A stretch of 64,000 nucleotides of DNA from Ramlibacter sp. WS9 (GTDB lineage: Bacteria > Pseudomonadota > Gammaproteobacteria > Burkholderiales > Burkholderiaceae_C): positions 62,001 through 126,000 of the forward strand of contig NZ_RKMB01000016.1 of the NCBI RefSeq assembly GCF_003797765.1. Direction: 5' to 3'. Under the pieces are notes generated by a model that saw nothing but the letters and a program-made list of their open reading frames with translations, did no database searches and was not told the origin of the DNA. This document shows, piece by piece, positions 1 through 8,686 of the stretch (the stretch's first letter is position 1; each line of letters opens with the position of its first letter). Position numbers and translations under genes: made by a program.

Positions 1-1
1 T

Positions 2-337
2 CGGCCGGCGCAGGCCGGCGCTGCGGCGGCCTATGAGGACAGTGAGTACTTCGAGCAGACGCGCCAGGCCGTGATAGCGGCTCGCGAAGAGCTCACCGTG
101 CAGCTTTGGCGGCTGGGATTCGATGTGCTGCCGTCGAAGGCCAACTTCGTGTTTGCGCGGCACCCGCGCCAGGACGCGGCCGCGCTGGCGTCGCGGTTGC
201 GCGAGCACGGTGTGCTGGTGAGGCACTTCAAGCAACCGCGCATCGATCAGTATCTGCGAATCAGCGTGGGCACGCCGGCGCAGTGCGAAGCGCTGGTGAA
301 TGCGTTGCGGCTGTTGCTGCCCACGCCCTCACCCTAG
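2..337 (+). CDS. hisC: Histidinol-phosphate aminotransferase, C-terminal part (cut by window edge)
   Basis: The first 111 codons visible are the C-terminal end of a fold-type I PLP aminotransferase. The frame is open from base 2 and ends with TAG. The segment SKANFVFAR followed by LREHGVLVRHF and YLRISVGT is typical of the small C-terminal domain of HisC, which transaminates imidazole-acetol phosphate in histidine biosynthesis. The PLP lysine and N-terminus lie outside the window, so other class II aminotransferases cannot be fully excluded. It converges with rsgA across a hairpin. Confidence 0.85.
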   Translation, partial: RPAQAGAAAAYEDSEYFEQTRQAVIAAREELTVQLWRLGFDVLPSKANFVFARHPRQDAAALASRLREHGVLVRHFKQPRIDQYLRISVGTPAQCEALVNALRLLLPTPSP

Positions 338-358
338 CCCTCTCCCAGGGGGAGAGGG
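338..358. terminator. Palindromic intergenic repeat between convergent hisC and rsgA
   Basis: A perfect 9-bp inverted repeat (CCCTCTCCC, loop AGG, GGGAGAGGG) lies directly after the hisC stop. It has no T-tract. The C-rich run before it resembles the element at 49593-49612, so this is probably a member of a dispersed palindromic repeat family that may also act as a bidirectional terminator. Confidence 0.55.
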
Positions 359-364
359 GACAAG

Positions 365-1288
365 TCAGTACCGCTCGGGCTGCGAGAGCTCGGCGAACAG
401 TTCCTTGTAGATGCGGTAGCGCGACGGCGTGATGCCGCCTTCGGCCGGGTCCTTGCCCGTGGCCGCGATCACGTCGCAGCCCGGCTCATGCAGGTGCGTG
501 CAGTTGTAGAACTTGCAGTTGCCCAGGTGTGCCCTGAAGTCCGGCATGCAGCCGGCCAGCTGCATCGGCTCGATGTGGTTCAGGCCGAACTCCTGGAAGC
601 CGGGCGAGTCGATCAGGGCCGTCGTGCGCTCCTTGTCGACCCAATACCAGGTGGTGCTGGTCGTGGTGTGCTTGCCGGAATTGAGCGCCTGGGAAATCTC
701 GCCGGTCAACACGGTGGCGCCTGGCACGAGAAGGTTGATCAGCGTGCTCTTTCCCGCGCCCGATGGCCCGAGCACCAGCGTCGTCTTGCCGCTCAGGTGC
801 TTGAGCAGGTGGTCGCGATCGACCGCGCCCGAGAGCCGCAGGCACAAGGGCAGTACCCCATACTGCATGCGCTGGTAGGGCAGCAACCGGGCCCACGCGC
901 GCTCGAAGGGTTCGACCAGGTCGCTCTTGTTCAGCGCGACGATGGGCGTGATCTTTTCAGCTTCCGCGGCGATCAGCGCGCGCGAGAGCTGGCTTTCGGA
1001 GAACTCCGGCTCCGCGGCCACCAGGATCAACACCAGGTCCAGGTTGGCGGCGAAAGACTTGGTGCGGATCTCGTCCTGGCGGTAGAAGAGGTTGCGCCGC
1101 GGCTCGACCTTCTCGATGGTCCCCTCGTCGTGGGAGCCCTGCCAGAGGACGCGGTCGCCGACGACGGCCGTGCTCTTCTTGCCTCGCGGGTGACAGATCA
1201 GCCGCTGGCCTTCAGGTGTTTCGACGAGGAAGTGGCGACCGTGGCTCGCAACCACCAGCCCGCGATCGAGCGCCGCGCGCTCAGCCAA
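365..1288 (-). CDS. rsgA: Ribosome small-subunit-dependent GTPase A
   Basis: A 307-aa circularly permuted GTPase that checks late 30S subunit maturation. It has an N-terminal OB-fold (GLVVASHGRHFLVETPEG), then NKSD (G4) ahead of the P-loop GPSGAGKSTL (G1), then DSPGF (G3). The C-terminal zinc-binding element has Cys/His residues in CKFYNCTHLHEPGC. The reading frame opens after an in-frame TGA, and its first usable start is TTG at 1288, with GAAGG about nine bases upstream. It sits 12 bp after the pterin dehydratase gene in an apparent three-gene minus-strand operon with the M48 protease. Confidence 0.95.
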   Translation of the reverse strand: MAERAALDRGLVVASHGRHFLVETPEGQRLICHPRGKKSTAVVGDRVLWQGSHDEGTIEKVEPRRNLFYRQDEIRTKSFAANLDLVLILVAAEPEFSESQLSRALIAAEAEKITPIVALNKSDLVEPFERAWARLLPYQRMQYGVLPLCLRLSGAVDRDHLLKHLSGKTTLVLGPSGAGKSTLINLLVPGATVLTGEISQALNSGKHTTTSTTWYWVDKERTTALIDSPGFQEFGLNHIEPMQLAGCMPDFRAHLGNCKFYNCTHLHEPGCDVIAATGKDPAEGGITPSRYRIYKELFAELSQPERY

Positions 1289-1300
1289 GACGAATCGCCT

Positions 1301-1636
1301 TCATGCGAGGAGCGCGTTGGCCTGCGCCGCGCATTCGAAATCTGTCTCCGACAGCCCGTTGACGTCGTGGGTGTTGAAGCGAACGACACAACGGCCGTAA
1401 TGAACGGAAAGATCGGGGTGGTGGTCTTGCGCGTTGGCGATGAAGGCCAGCGCGTTCACGAACGAGATAGTCTCGTAGTAGTTGGCGAAGGTATAGGTCT
1501 TTTCGATGGCGACATCGGCGCCGTCTCCGGTGAGCTGCCAGCCGGGCAGGGACGCGAGGCGGCTGACGATTTCCGTGGCGGTGAGCGCGCGGCGCGGCAG
1601 GAGGGACCAGTCTTTTTTCTTCATCATGCTTGTCAT
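1301..1636 (-). CDS. phhB: 4a-hydroxytetrahydrobiopterin (pterin-4a-carbinolamine) dehydratase
   Basis: A 111-aa protein matching the short PCD/DCoH family, which dehydrates 4a-hydroxy-tetrahydropterin to recycle the cofactor of aromatic amino acid hydroxylases. The family signature is visible: LPGW near residue 31, then the histidine cluster NAQDHHPDLSVHYGRCVVRFNTHD with the catalytic histidines. The ATG at 1636 overlaps the stop of the upstream M48 protease gene by 4 bp (ATGA), indicating translational coupling. An internal ATG at 1627 is an alternative start. No phenylalanine hydroxylase is in the window, so its partner is elsewhere. Confidence 0.9.
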   Translation of the reverse strand: MTSMMKKKDWSLLPRRALTATEIVSRLASLPGWQLTGDGADVAIEKTYTFANYYETISFVNALAFIANAQDHHPDLSVHYGRCVVRFNTHDVNGLSETDFECAAQANALLA

Positions 1637-2901
1637 GCGGCACTCCCGGCAGTCATGCGTTGCAGCCGCTCGGACGCGGGCGGATGCGAGTAGTAGAACT
1701 TCACGAAGACCGGGTCGGGTGTCAGCGTGGAGGCGTTGTCTTCGTAGAGCTTCAGCAAGGCGGTGGAAAGATCCTGGCCGCTGGTTTGCTGGACGGCGTA
1801 CGCATCGGCTTCGAATTCATGCTTGCGCGACAGGCGCGCCATCAAGGGCGAAACGAAGAAAGAGAACACGGGCACTGCCAACAGGAACAGCAGCAGCGCG
1901 AGCGCGTCGTTGGGACCACTCAGGTTCGGGCGCACGCCCAGGCCCGTATAGAACCACACCTGCGTTGACAGCCAGCCGAGCAGCGCGAACCCTCCGAGGC
2001 TGATGGCGAACATGCCGGCGATCCGCTTGATGATGTGCTTGTGCTTGAAGTGGCCCAGCTCGTGCGCCAGCACCGCATCCACCTCGCCGGGCGAAAGCTT
2101 GGCGAGCAGCGTGTCGTAAAACACGACCCGCTTCGCGGCGCCGAAGCCCGTGAAGTACGCATTGGCGTGCGCGCTGCGCTTGCTGCCGTCCATGACGAAC
2201 AGGCCCTTCGCCGCGAAGCCGCAGCGGCGCATGAGTTCGGTTACGCGAGCCTTCAGCGTCTCGTCATCGAGCGGCTTGAACTTGTTGAACAGCGGCGCGA
2301 TGAAGGTGGGGTAGATCACCAGCAGTAGCAAGTTGAAACCCATCCATACCGCCCACGCCCACAACCACCATTGCGCGCCCGCGGCGCCCATCAGCCAGAG
2401 GATCAACGCCACGACAGGCAGGCCGATCGCCGCGCCCAGCAGCGTGGACTTGAGCAAGTCCGCGAGCCAGAGCTTGAAGCTCATCTTGTTGAAGCCGAAG
2501 CGCTCTTCGATAACAAAGGTTTGGTACAGGGTGAGGGGCAGGTCCAGCGCGCCGCTGATGAGGCCAAAGCCCGCGATCAAGGCCAGTTGCTGCGCCATGC
2601 CCGCGCCCGTCCAGCCGATCAGCACTTGATTCAGCAGGTCCAGGCCGCCCAGCAGCGTCCATCCCAGCAGCACGGCTGCGCCAAACGCCAGCTCGAGCAG
2701 GCCGAACCGCGTTTTCGTGATCGTGTAGTCGGCGGCCTTCTGGTGCGCCGCGAGGGACACCGTTGCTGCGAAAGCGGGCGGTACGGCGTCGCGGTGCCGC
2801 GCCACATGGCGAATCTGGCGCGATGCCAGCCAGAACTTGACCGCGATGCCGGCGAGCAGGAAGCCGGCAAACGCCAGGGTCAGTGAGTAGGAAGCCGTCA
2901 T
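1633..2901 (-). CDS. M48 family zinc metalloprotease (Ste24/CAAX-protease-like, integral membrane)
   Basis: A 422-aa inner-membrane metalloprotease. Several hydrophobic segments run along the protein (around residues 5-25, 65-90, 100-120, 150-200). The HExxH zinc motif appears as AHELGHFKHKH at about residue 280, and the third ligand region is RKHEFEADAYAV near residue 365. Length and topology fit the Ste24p-like branch rather than the shorter HtpX. It probably takes part in membrane protein quality control. It is the first gene of the minus-strand operon with phhB and rsgA and is divergent from orn, with only 36 bp between the two starts. Confidence 0.9.
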   Translation of the reverse strand: MTASYSLTLAFAGFLLAGIAVKFWLASRQIRHVARHRDAVPPAFAATVSLAAHQKAADYTITKTRFGLLELAFGAAVLLGWTLLGGLDLLNQVLIGWTGAGMAQQLALIAGFGLISGALDLPLTLYQTFVIEERFGFNKMSFKLWLADLLKSTLLGAAIGLPVVALILWLMGAAGAQWWLWAWAVWMGFNLLLLVIYPTFIAPLFNKFKPLDDETLKARVTELMRRCGFAAKGLFVMDGSKRSAHANAYFTGFGAAKRVVFYDTLLAKLSPGEVDAVLAHELGHFKHKHIIKRIAGMFAISLGGFALLGWLSTQVWFYTGLGVRPNLSGPNDALALLLFLLAVPVFSFFVSPLMARLSRKHEFEADAYAVQQTSGQDLSTALLKLYEDNASTLTPDPVFVKFYYSHPPASERLQRMTAGSAA

Positions 2902-2937
2902 CTGCCCAAGTTTAGGCCATCGGCGACAATCGCAAGC

Positions 2938-3543
2938 ATGTCAGAAATCGCAACCGAAACACCCGCAACGCTGGCCAAGAGCGACCAGAACCTCGTCTGG
3001 CTGGACTGCGAAATGACGGGCCTGGACCCTGAAGTCGACCGCATCATCGAGATCGCGGTGATCGTGACCGGCCCGCACCTCACTCCGCGCATCGAAGGCC
3101 CGGTGCTGGTCGTCCACCAGAGCGACGAGCAGCTGGACAAGATGGACAACTGGAACAAGGGCACGCACGGGCGCAGCGGCCTCATAGACAAGGTCAAGGC
3201 TTCGTCAATCACGGAGGCGCAGGCTGAGCAGGAGATTCTCGAGTTCCTCGCGAAGTACGTGCCGAAGGCGTCGACGCCCATGTGCGGCAACAGCATCAGC
3301 CAGGACCGGCGCTTCCTGGTGAAGTACATGCCCAAGCTGGAAACCTTCTTTCACTACCGCAACGTCGACGTGAGCACGCTCAAGGAGCTGGCGAAGCGCT
3401 GGAAGCCCGAGGTGTACTCGTCGTTCAAGAAGCAGCAGAAGCACACCGCCCTGGCCGACGTGCATGAATCCATCGACGAACTGGTGCACTACCGCGAGCA
3501 CCTCCTGGTGGTCGGAACTCCGCCGCTTGCGGGAAAACCCTGA
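2938..3543 (+). CDS. orn: Oligoribonuclease
   Basis: A 201-aa DEDDh-family 3'-5' exoribonuclease that finishes RNA turnover by degrading dinucleotides. The exonuclease motif I with its catalytic Asp and Glu is LVWLDCEMTGLDP near residue 20. Motif II is CGNSISQDRRFL near 118, and motif III with the catalytic His/Asp is KKQQKHTALADVHESI near 165. Length fits the family. It starts with ATG 36 bp from the divergent M48 protease gene. Orn next to an M48 protease and rsgA is an arrangement I associate with Burkholderiales genomes. Confidence 0.96.
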   Translation: MSEIATETPATLAKSDQNLVWLDCEMTGLDPEVDRIIEIAVIVTGPHLTPRIEGPVLVVHQSDEQLDKMDNWNKGTHGRSGLIDKVKASSITEAQAEQEILEFLAKYVPKASTPMCGNSISQDRRFLVKYMPKLETFFHYRNVDVSTLKELAKRWKPEVYSSFKKQQKHTALADVHESIDELVHYREHLLVVGTPPLAGKP

Positions 3544-3665
3544 ACGTGCGACAATCGCGGGCTTGGCTGATATCCAGCCTTCGTGCATCTCCCTTCACAC
3601 AGCGGCTCAAGAATAAAGAGCCACCAGCGCCGACTCCCAAGTCACAAGGCCCTGACAGTCGTTTG

Positions 3666-3764
3666 ATGGTTGATGTTTCTTAACCATTGACGACAACGCC
3701 GCCACCTTCTGGCGACGTCATCGACAAGCGCCCCTTCCAGGGGCGCGTGCGTGTGAGCATTTTT
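3666..3764 (+). promoter_or_regulatory. Structured 5' leader of the DEAD-box helicase gene
   Basis: Three hairpins precede the helicase ATG: ATGGTT/AACCAT (3666-3687), CGCCA/TGGCG (around 3700-3714) and a strong GCGCCCC/GGGGCGC pair (3728-3734 with 3740-3746). The last ends 18 bases before the start codon, and a CATTTTT run lies between. Long structured leaders are known for cold-shock-type RNA helicase mRNAs, so a temperature- or self-regulated leader is possible. This is inference. Confidence 0.4.
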
Positions 3765-5492
3765 ATGACCGACACTTTTGCAGTGCAGGGCGAGCTTTCG
3801 CCTGCCGAATCCTTTGATACCGCGGCGATCGCCGCCGAGCCGGCCGCTGAGGCCGCCGAGCAATTCGTTGCCGCCGTCCCCAACGGCTTCCTGAAGCTGG
3901 GCCTGGCTTCCGAGCTGATCCGCGCCGTGGCAGACCTGGGCTACACCCAGCCGACCACCGTGCAGGAACAGACCATTCCCCTGGCACTGCCGTCCGACGA
4001 CGCGGCCGCCGGCTACATCGACCTGATGGTTTCCAGCCAGACCGGCAGCGGCAAGACCGCGGCCTTCCTGCTGCCCGTGCTGCACACGCTGCTGAAGCAA
4101 CAGGCCGAAGCCGAAGCCAAGCTGCGCGCCGAATTCGAGCAGGAAATTGCCGAGGCCGTGGCCCGCGGCGAGCCGGCTCCCAAGCGCCCCAAGCGCAAGG
4201 ACCCGACCAGCTCGCGCAATTTCAAGCCCGCCACGCCAGGCGCGCTGATCCTGTGCCCCACGCGTGAACTCGCGCAGCAGGTGGCGCATGACGCCATCGG
4301 CCTGGTGCAGCATTGCCGCGGCCTGCGCATTGCCAGCGTGGTGGGCGGCATGCCTTACCAGCTGCAAATCGCACGTCTGCAGAACGCCGACCTCGTGGTC
4401 GCCACACCGGGCCGCCTGCTCGACCTGCAGCGCTCGTCGCAGATCAAGCTGGACAAGGTGCAGTTCCTGGTCGTCGACGAAGGCGACCGCATGCTGGACC
4501 TCGGCTTTGCCGACGACCTGGCGGAAGTCAACAAGCTCACCATCGAGCGCAAGCAGACCATGATGTTCAGCGCTACGTTCGCGCCGCGCATCCAGGCCCT
4601 GGCCGCGCGCGTGATGCGCCAGCCGCGCAAGATCCAGATCGACAGCCCGCAGGAAAAGCACGCCAACATCAAGCAGGTGCTGTTCTGGGCCGACAGCCCC
4701 CAGCACAAGCGCAAGCTGTTGGACCACTGGCTGCGTGACACCACGATCAACCAGGCCATCGTCTTCGCCAGCACCCAGATCGAGTGCGACGGCCTGGCCA
4801 ACGACCTGCAGCAAGCCGGCTTCGACGCCGTCGCCCTGCACGGCGCCCTGAGCCAGGGCCTGCGCAACCGCCGCCTGATGGCGCTGCGCCAAGGCCAGGT
4901 GCAGGTGCTGGTGGCCACCGACGTCGCTGCGCGCGGCATCGATGTGCCCACGATCACCCACGTCTTCAACTACGGACTCCCGATGAAGGCCGAGGACTAC
5001 ACCCACCGCATCGGCCGCACCGGCCGTGCAGGTCGCGATGGCCTGGCCGTGACGTTCGCCGAGTTCCGCGACCGCCGCAAGATCTTCGACATCGAGGGTT
5101 ACAGCAAGCAGCAGTTCAAGGCCGAAACGATTCCCGGCCTGGAGCCGGCGCAACGCGCGCCGCAGGCACCGCGCGGCGGCTTCGCCGACCGTGGCGCTCC
5201 TCGCGATCACCATTCGCGCGACCGCAAGTTCGGCGCTCCGCGCACGGCCGGCTTCGGCGGCAACCATGCACCGCGTGAAGAGCGTGGCTTCGACAACCGC
5301 CGCAGCAACGAAAGCTACGTCCGCAAGCCCGCTTTCGGCGATTTCGGTGGCCAGCGCGAAGGCTTCGCGCCGCGCGGCGACTTCGCCCCACGTGCCCCGT
5401 CGTCATTCGCCAAGCCGGCCAAGCCCGGCAACGGCGGCAAGGTGTTCGTGCCGCGTGACGCCAAGAAGCGTCCGTACAAGCCGGCCAACTAA
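3765..5492 (+). CDS. DEAD-box ATP-dependent RNA helicase (RhlE/CsdA-like)
   Basis: A 575-aa helicase from the ATG at 3765; an in-frame TTG 78 bp upstream is less likely because it lies inside the hairpin leader. Motifs in order are: I SQTGSGKTAAF (about residue 90), Ia PTRELA, Ib TPGR, II DEGD (about 238, instead of DEAD), III SAT, V TDVAARGID and VI HRIGRTGR (about 415). A charged, lysine-rich insertion of some 45 residues separates motifs I and Ia. The last 110 residues are an Arg/Gly/Phe-rich disordered tail like those that bind RNA. It probably remodels RNA in ribosome assembly or at low temperature. Confidence 0.93.
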   Translation: MTDTFAVQGELSPAESFDTAAIAAEPAAEAAEQFVAAVPNGFLKLGLASELIRAVADLGYTQPTTVQEQTIPLALPSDDAAAGYIDLMVSSQTGSGKTAAFLLPVLHTLLKQQAEAEAKLRAEFEQEIAEAVARGEPAPKRPKRKDPTSSRNFKPATPGALILCPTRELAQQVAHDAIGLVQHCRGLRIASVVGGMPYQLQIARLQNADLVVATPGRLLDLQRSSQIKLDKVQFLVVDEGDRMLDLGFADDLAEVNKLTIERKQTMMFSATFAPRIQALAARVMRQPRKIQIDSPQEKHANIKQVLFWADSPQHKRKLLDHWLRDTTINQAIVFASTQIECDGLANDLQQAGFDAVALHGALSQGLRNRRLMALRQGQVQVLVATDVAARGIDVPTITHVFNYGLPMKAEDYTHRIGRTGRAGRDGLAVTFAEFRDRRKIFDIEGYSKQQFKAETIPGLEPAQRAPQAPRGGFADRGAPRDHHSRDRKFGAPRTAGFGGNHAPREERGFDNRRSNESYVRKPAFGDFGGQREGFAPRGDFAPRAPSSFAKPAKPGNGGKVFVPRDAKKRPYKPAN

Positions 5493-5515
5493 GTAGAGAA
5501 GAAAGCTGCGGCCGT

Positions 5516-6751
5516 TCAGGCCGCTGCGGTCATCGCCCGGCCGGTATCCGGCCAGCGGCGATTGACATAGACCCAAGCGACCAGACCGACGCTCATCATC
5601 AGCAATGAGGTGAGCGCGATCGCGCGCGTCGAATGCATCACCAATGGTGCGATCACGCCTGCGACGATTCCGTTGGCTGTCGAGCCGATGACGGCCTGCA
5701 GCGACGAAGCCATGCCGCGCCGCTCCGGATACAGGTCCAGCACCAGCAGCGTCACCACTGGCACCATCAAGGCCCATCCGAACGAGAACACCGCGATCGG
5801 CACCAGCGCCCACGATGCGGAGGGTTTGAGTATGAAATTCGCGGCGACATTGGCCAGCGAGACCAACACCATGATCAGGAACCCGTAGCGAATCTGCTTT
5901 CGCGGTGTGATCCGTCCCGCGAGCCGCCCGCTGGCCCAGGCCCCGCCCATGATGCCCGCGATGGTGAGCAGGAAGAACCAGAAGAATTGCGTGGGCGCCA
6001 GGCCCAGGTGGTCGCCGAGGAACGCCGGCGCGCACAGCACGTAGAGGAACATCCCGTTGAACGGCACGCCGCTGGCGAGCGCCAGCAAGAAGAAGCGCGG
6101 GTTGGAACTGAGCTGCCAGTAGCCCTGCATCAGGTTTCGAACGTTGAACGGCTGGCGTTGCGTGACGTGAAGCGTTTCAGGCAGCAGCTTGAAGTTGGCG
6201 CTCCACAGAAGAACACCGACACCGGTGAGAAACCAGAAGATGCTGTGCCAGCCCGCATGGACGAAGAGCCAGCCGCCGATGATGGGCGCAATCGCCGGCG
6301 CAACGCCAAAATAGATCGTCACCTGGCTCATCACCTTCTGCGCCTGCGCCGGCGGGAACATGTCGCGGATGATGGCGCGCGAGACGACGATGCCCGCGCC
6401 GGTGGACAGGCCCTGCAGCCCGCGGAAGAACACCAACTGGCCGATGGTCTGCGACAAGGCGCAACCCGCCGACGCCACCGTAAACATCGCGATGCCCCAC
6501 AGCACGACGGGCCTGCGGCCGAAGCTGTCGGCCAGCGCGCCATGAAAGAGGTTCATGAACGCGAAGCCGAACAGGTAGGCCGACAGCGTCTGCTGCATGG
6601 CGACCGGATCCGCGCCCAGCGCCTGCGCTATGCCCGAAAACGCCGGGATATAGGTGTCGATGGAGAACGGGCCCAGCATGCCCAACAGCGAGAGCAATAC
6701 GGCAAGGGCCCAGCGCGGCGCGCGCCAGAGTTTGTCGGCATCAGGGTTCAC
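5516..6751 (-). CDS. MFS multidrug efflux transporter, Bcr/CflA family
   Basis: A 411-aa major facilitator with about twelve hydrophobic segments. The stretch MLGPFSIDTYIPAF at the first helix and GAGIVVSRAIIRDMF after helix 4 are characteristic of the Bcr/CflA drug-resistance subfamily (drug:H+ antiport). The start is GTG at 6751; no ATG lies close by in frame. It converges with the helicase gene across a short GCGGCC/GGCCGC hairpin near 5509-5525 and is divergent from the FkbM methyltransferase gene. The substrate cannot be read from sequence. Confidence 0.9.
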   Translation of the reverse strand: MNPDADKLWRAPRWALAVLLSLLGMLGPFSIDTYIPAFSGIAQALGADPVAMQQTLSAYLFGFAFMNLFHGALADSFGRRPVVLWGIAMFTVASAGCALSQTIGQLVFFRGLQGLSTGAGIVVSRAIIRDMFPPAQAQKVMSQVTIYFGVAPAIAPIIGGWLFVHAGWHSIFWFLTGVGVLLWSANFKLLPETLHVTQRQPFNVRNLMQGYWQLSSNPRFFLLALASGVPFNGMFLYVLCAPAFLGDHLGLAPTQFFWFFLLTIAGIMGGAWASGRLAGRITPRKQIRYGFLIMVLVSLANVAANFILKPSASWALVPIAVFSFGWALMVPVVTLLVLDLYPERRGMASSLQAVIGSTANGIVAGVIAPLVMHSTRAIALTSLLMMSVGLVAWVYVNRRWPDTGRAMTAAA

Positions 6752-6823
6752 GAGCCGTCGAGTCTACCGTCTGCCGGCTGCTTGCCGGTAAACTGCGGGC
6801 CCAACAAGAGGACGGATGAACAA

Positions 6824-8161
6824 ATGGCTAAGGTCTGGCTGGACGTCGGCAACTGGATGGATGAAGCGGCTCGCCGGCCTGGTGCTACGGAAGAGCAATG
6901 TTTTCGTGCCGCGCTGGCTTGCGACCCCACGGAGCTCCAGTTCTGCAGCTTCGGCACGAGCGGCTTTCAGTATCTTGAGGCCGCGGCCGTTCGGTACGCT
7001 TTGGACATCGTGGGCACGCTGCCATCTGCGTCCGCACCTGCGGCAGCGGCGCGGGAGCCTGCCCGCGACTTGGCGGCCCAGGTTCGAGGGCTGATCGGCC
7101 AACTTCCAACGCCGATGCAGCCGCCCCTGATGGCGTTTGCGCGGGGCGCCAAACGTCTGCTGACCTCGTCAAGCGCACCGCCAGAGGCCGTGTCACCGCC
7201 TGTACCTGCTGTTGCGGCCAATGCATTGGGCCAGCCGCCATTTGGCACGGCCGACGTTTTTCTGTCGTTCTCCGCGGATTGGCGGACCGAAACCTGGCGA
7301 CTGCTGCGCGACCTGCGTGACGGTATGGGCTTTCGTGTCCTGTTGCCCGGAGGCGGTGTGCCGACGGAAGACCTGGAGCGCCTCGAGGCTTGGGCGCAGG
7401 CGCGCGCGACAGAGGGTGATGGGGCGGGCGCGTTGCGCGTCGCGTTCGTGCTGGCAGCACAGGGGCGCACTTCGTTCGAAGACCGGCTGCAAAACCTCTA
7501 CATGGGCGTGCTGCGCGAAGGCGACGTGTGCATCGACATTGGGGCCCATACGGGCCGCCATGCATTGCCTATGAGCTGTGCGGTGGGCTTGGGCCGTGTA
7601 GCCGCGTTCGAGCCCAACCCGGCCATCGCGGAACGGCTGCGTGCGCGGATGAAAATCCTAGCGACCCCGAACGTGACGGTGCACGAGGTTGCTCTGTCCG
7701 ACGAGGCGGGTCGGGCCGAGTTTGTCATCGCGCTCGAACGGCCGGAGGAATCCGGCTTGAAGGAGCGTGTGTACAACGGGCCCACACGCCTGGAGAAGGT
7801 GCAGGTCCAGCTAGAGAAACTGGACAGCATGGCGCTGGGCGACCCGCGCTTCATCAAATTGGACACGGAAGGCGCGGAATACAAGGTGCTGCTTGGCGCG
7901 CGAGAAACGATCGCGCGCGCGCGTCCCGTCGTGGCGTTCGAGTTTGGCCTGCAAAGCTACGGAGCTTACGGCGTCGATCCGAACGATGTGTTCACGTACT
8001 TCGAGTCGTTGGGCTACGAGATTTTCAGCATTCACGGCGATCGCTTGGCGCAGCAGGAGTTCGTGGAAGCCTCGCAGGTGCAGAGCTATTGGGACTACGT
8101 TGCGTGCAGGCGGGAAGAGTCGGGCTCGGTGCAAGCGATTCTTCGGGCGTTTGGGCACTGA
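6824..8161 (+). CDS. FkbM-family SAM-dependent methyltransferase with an extra N-terminal half
   Basis: A 445-aa protein from the ATG at 6824. The C-terminal half is an FkbM methyltransferase: SAM-binding CIDIGAHTGRHAL near residue 233, acidic loop AAFEPNP near 257, and the family-typical IKLDTEGAEYKVLLGA near 346. The first 220 residues are not methyltransferase. They begin with KVWLDVGNWMDEAARRP and contain ADVFLSFSADWRTETWRLL, which looks to me like the N-terminal part of some bacterial glycosyltransferases. The protein may therefore modify a surface glycan. It stands alone, divergent from the efflux gene. Confidence is high for FkbM and low for the role. Confidence 0.8.
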   Translation: MAKVWLDVGNWMDEAARRPGATEEQCFRAALACDPTELQFCSFGTSGFQYLEAAAVRYALDIVGTLPSASAPAAAAREPARDLAAQVRGLIGQLPTPMQPPLMAFARGAKRLLTSSSAPPEAVSPPVPAVAANALGQPPFGTADVFLSFSADWRTETWRLLRDLRDGMGFRVLLPGGGVPTEDLERLEAWAQARATEGDGAGALRVAFVLAAQGRTSFEDRLQNLYMGVLREGDVCIDIGAHTGRHALPMSCAVGLGRVAAFEPNPAIAERLRARMKILATPNVTVHEVALSDEAGRAEFVIALERPEESGLKERVYNGPTRLEKVQVQLEKLDSMALGDPRFIKLDTEGAEYKVLLGARETIARARPVVAFEFGLQSYGAYGVDPNDVFTYFESLGYEIFSIHGDRLAQQEFVEASQVQSYWDYVACRREESGSVQAILRAFGH

Positions 8162-8179
8162 GCAAGACACAAAGGCCGG

Positions 8180-8410
8180 GTGATCGGTCCGCGGCCGGCG
8201 CCGCAAACAGAATCGGCCAGCTACCCGTACGCCAGATTCCTCTACGAGTCGATCGTGGACTTCATCTTGGGCAGGAGCGTGTTCTACGTGAATGCCGGCG
8301 TCCTGCTGCTCTTCAAGCTCCTGACGATGTACCTCTGCTGGTTCGGCGCGATGCCTGTTGCCCCGATCGACCTGATTCACATCTACTGCATTCACTCGAG
8401 GCGCAGATGA
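8180..8410 (+). CDS. Hypothetical small membrane protein or gene remnant
   Basis: A 76-codon frame with a GTG start, 18 bp after the FkbM gene. The product has one or two hydrophobic stretches (IVDFILGRSVFYVNAGVLLL and FKLLTMYLCWFGAMPVAPI). I do not recognise a family. It has no clear ribosome binding site, so it may be the decayed end of a membrane protein gene rather than a living gene. Confidence 0.3.
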   Translation: MIGPRPAPQTESASYPYARFLYESIVDFILGRSVFYVNAGVLLLFKLLTMYLCWFGAMPVAPIDLIHIYCIHSRRR

Positions 8411-8686
8411 GTCAAAAACCGGGCTGCGCGTCGGCAAGACAGTGCCACGGCACTCGCCGAATTCGCTCCGGCGTGCACTCTTGACCTGCCCCCTGCCGGC
8501 GTACCAACTGAATTGAGGAAGTCCTGGGGCTGCAAGGTTAATCGATCTGCGTGGTGGTTGAAGTGGATCGAGTTGGCGGGATGCGTCCGATGCTGCCAAG
8601 CCGCCGCCAGCTGCAGCCGCCGAGTCGAAGCCCGAGATGTCGCGATCTTCGGCTAGCCCATGCGGCCAGAACAGCGCCTTGTCCCG
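8411..8686. other. Gene-poor stretch without recognisable features
   Basis: About 275 bp between the small frame and the SnoaL-like gene. No convincing coding frame, promoter or terminator is seen. The string TGACCTGCCCCCTG near 8483 is reminiscent of insertion-sequence ends, but I see no partner repeat or transposase. Confidence 0.4.

Noticed and set aside
488..1693. 401-codon open frame on the plus strand opposite rsgA and the pterin dehydratase
   Set aside because: It is antisense to two clear genes, has the Arg/Ala/Gly-rich composition of GC-driven shadow frames, and shows no family signature.
3642..5267. 541-codon minus-strand frame opposite the DEAD-box helicase
   Set aside because: Low-complexity composition rich in His/Gln/Ala mirrors helicase codons; no motif, no start signal.
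5509..5525. GCGGCC/GGCCGC hairpin between helicase and efflux gene as a terminator
   Set aside because: Short stem, overlapping the efflux gene's end and without a T-run; too weak to list on its own.
8480..8525. TGACCTGCCCCCTG resembling an insertion-sequence end
   Set aside because: No matching inverted repeat, no target duplication and no transposase frame nearby; kept only as a remark.
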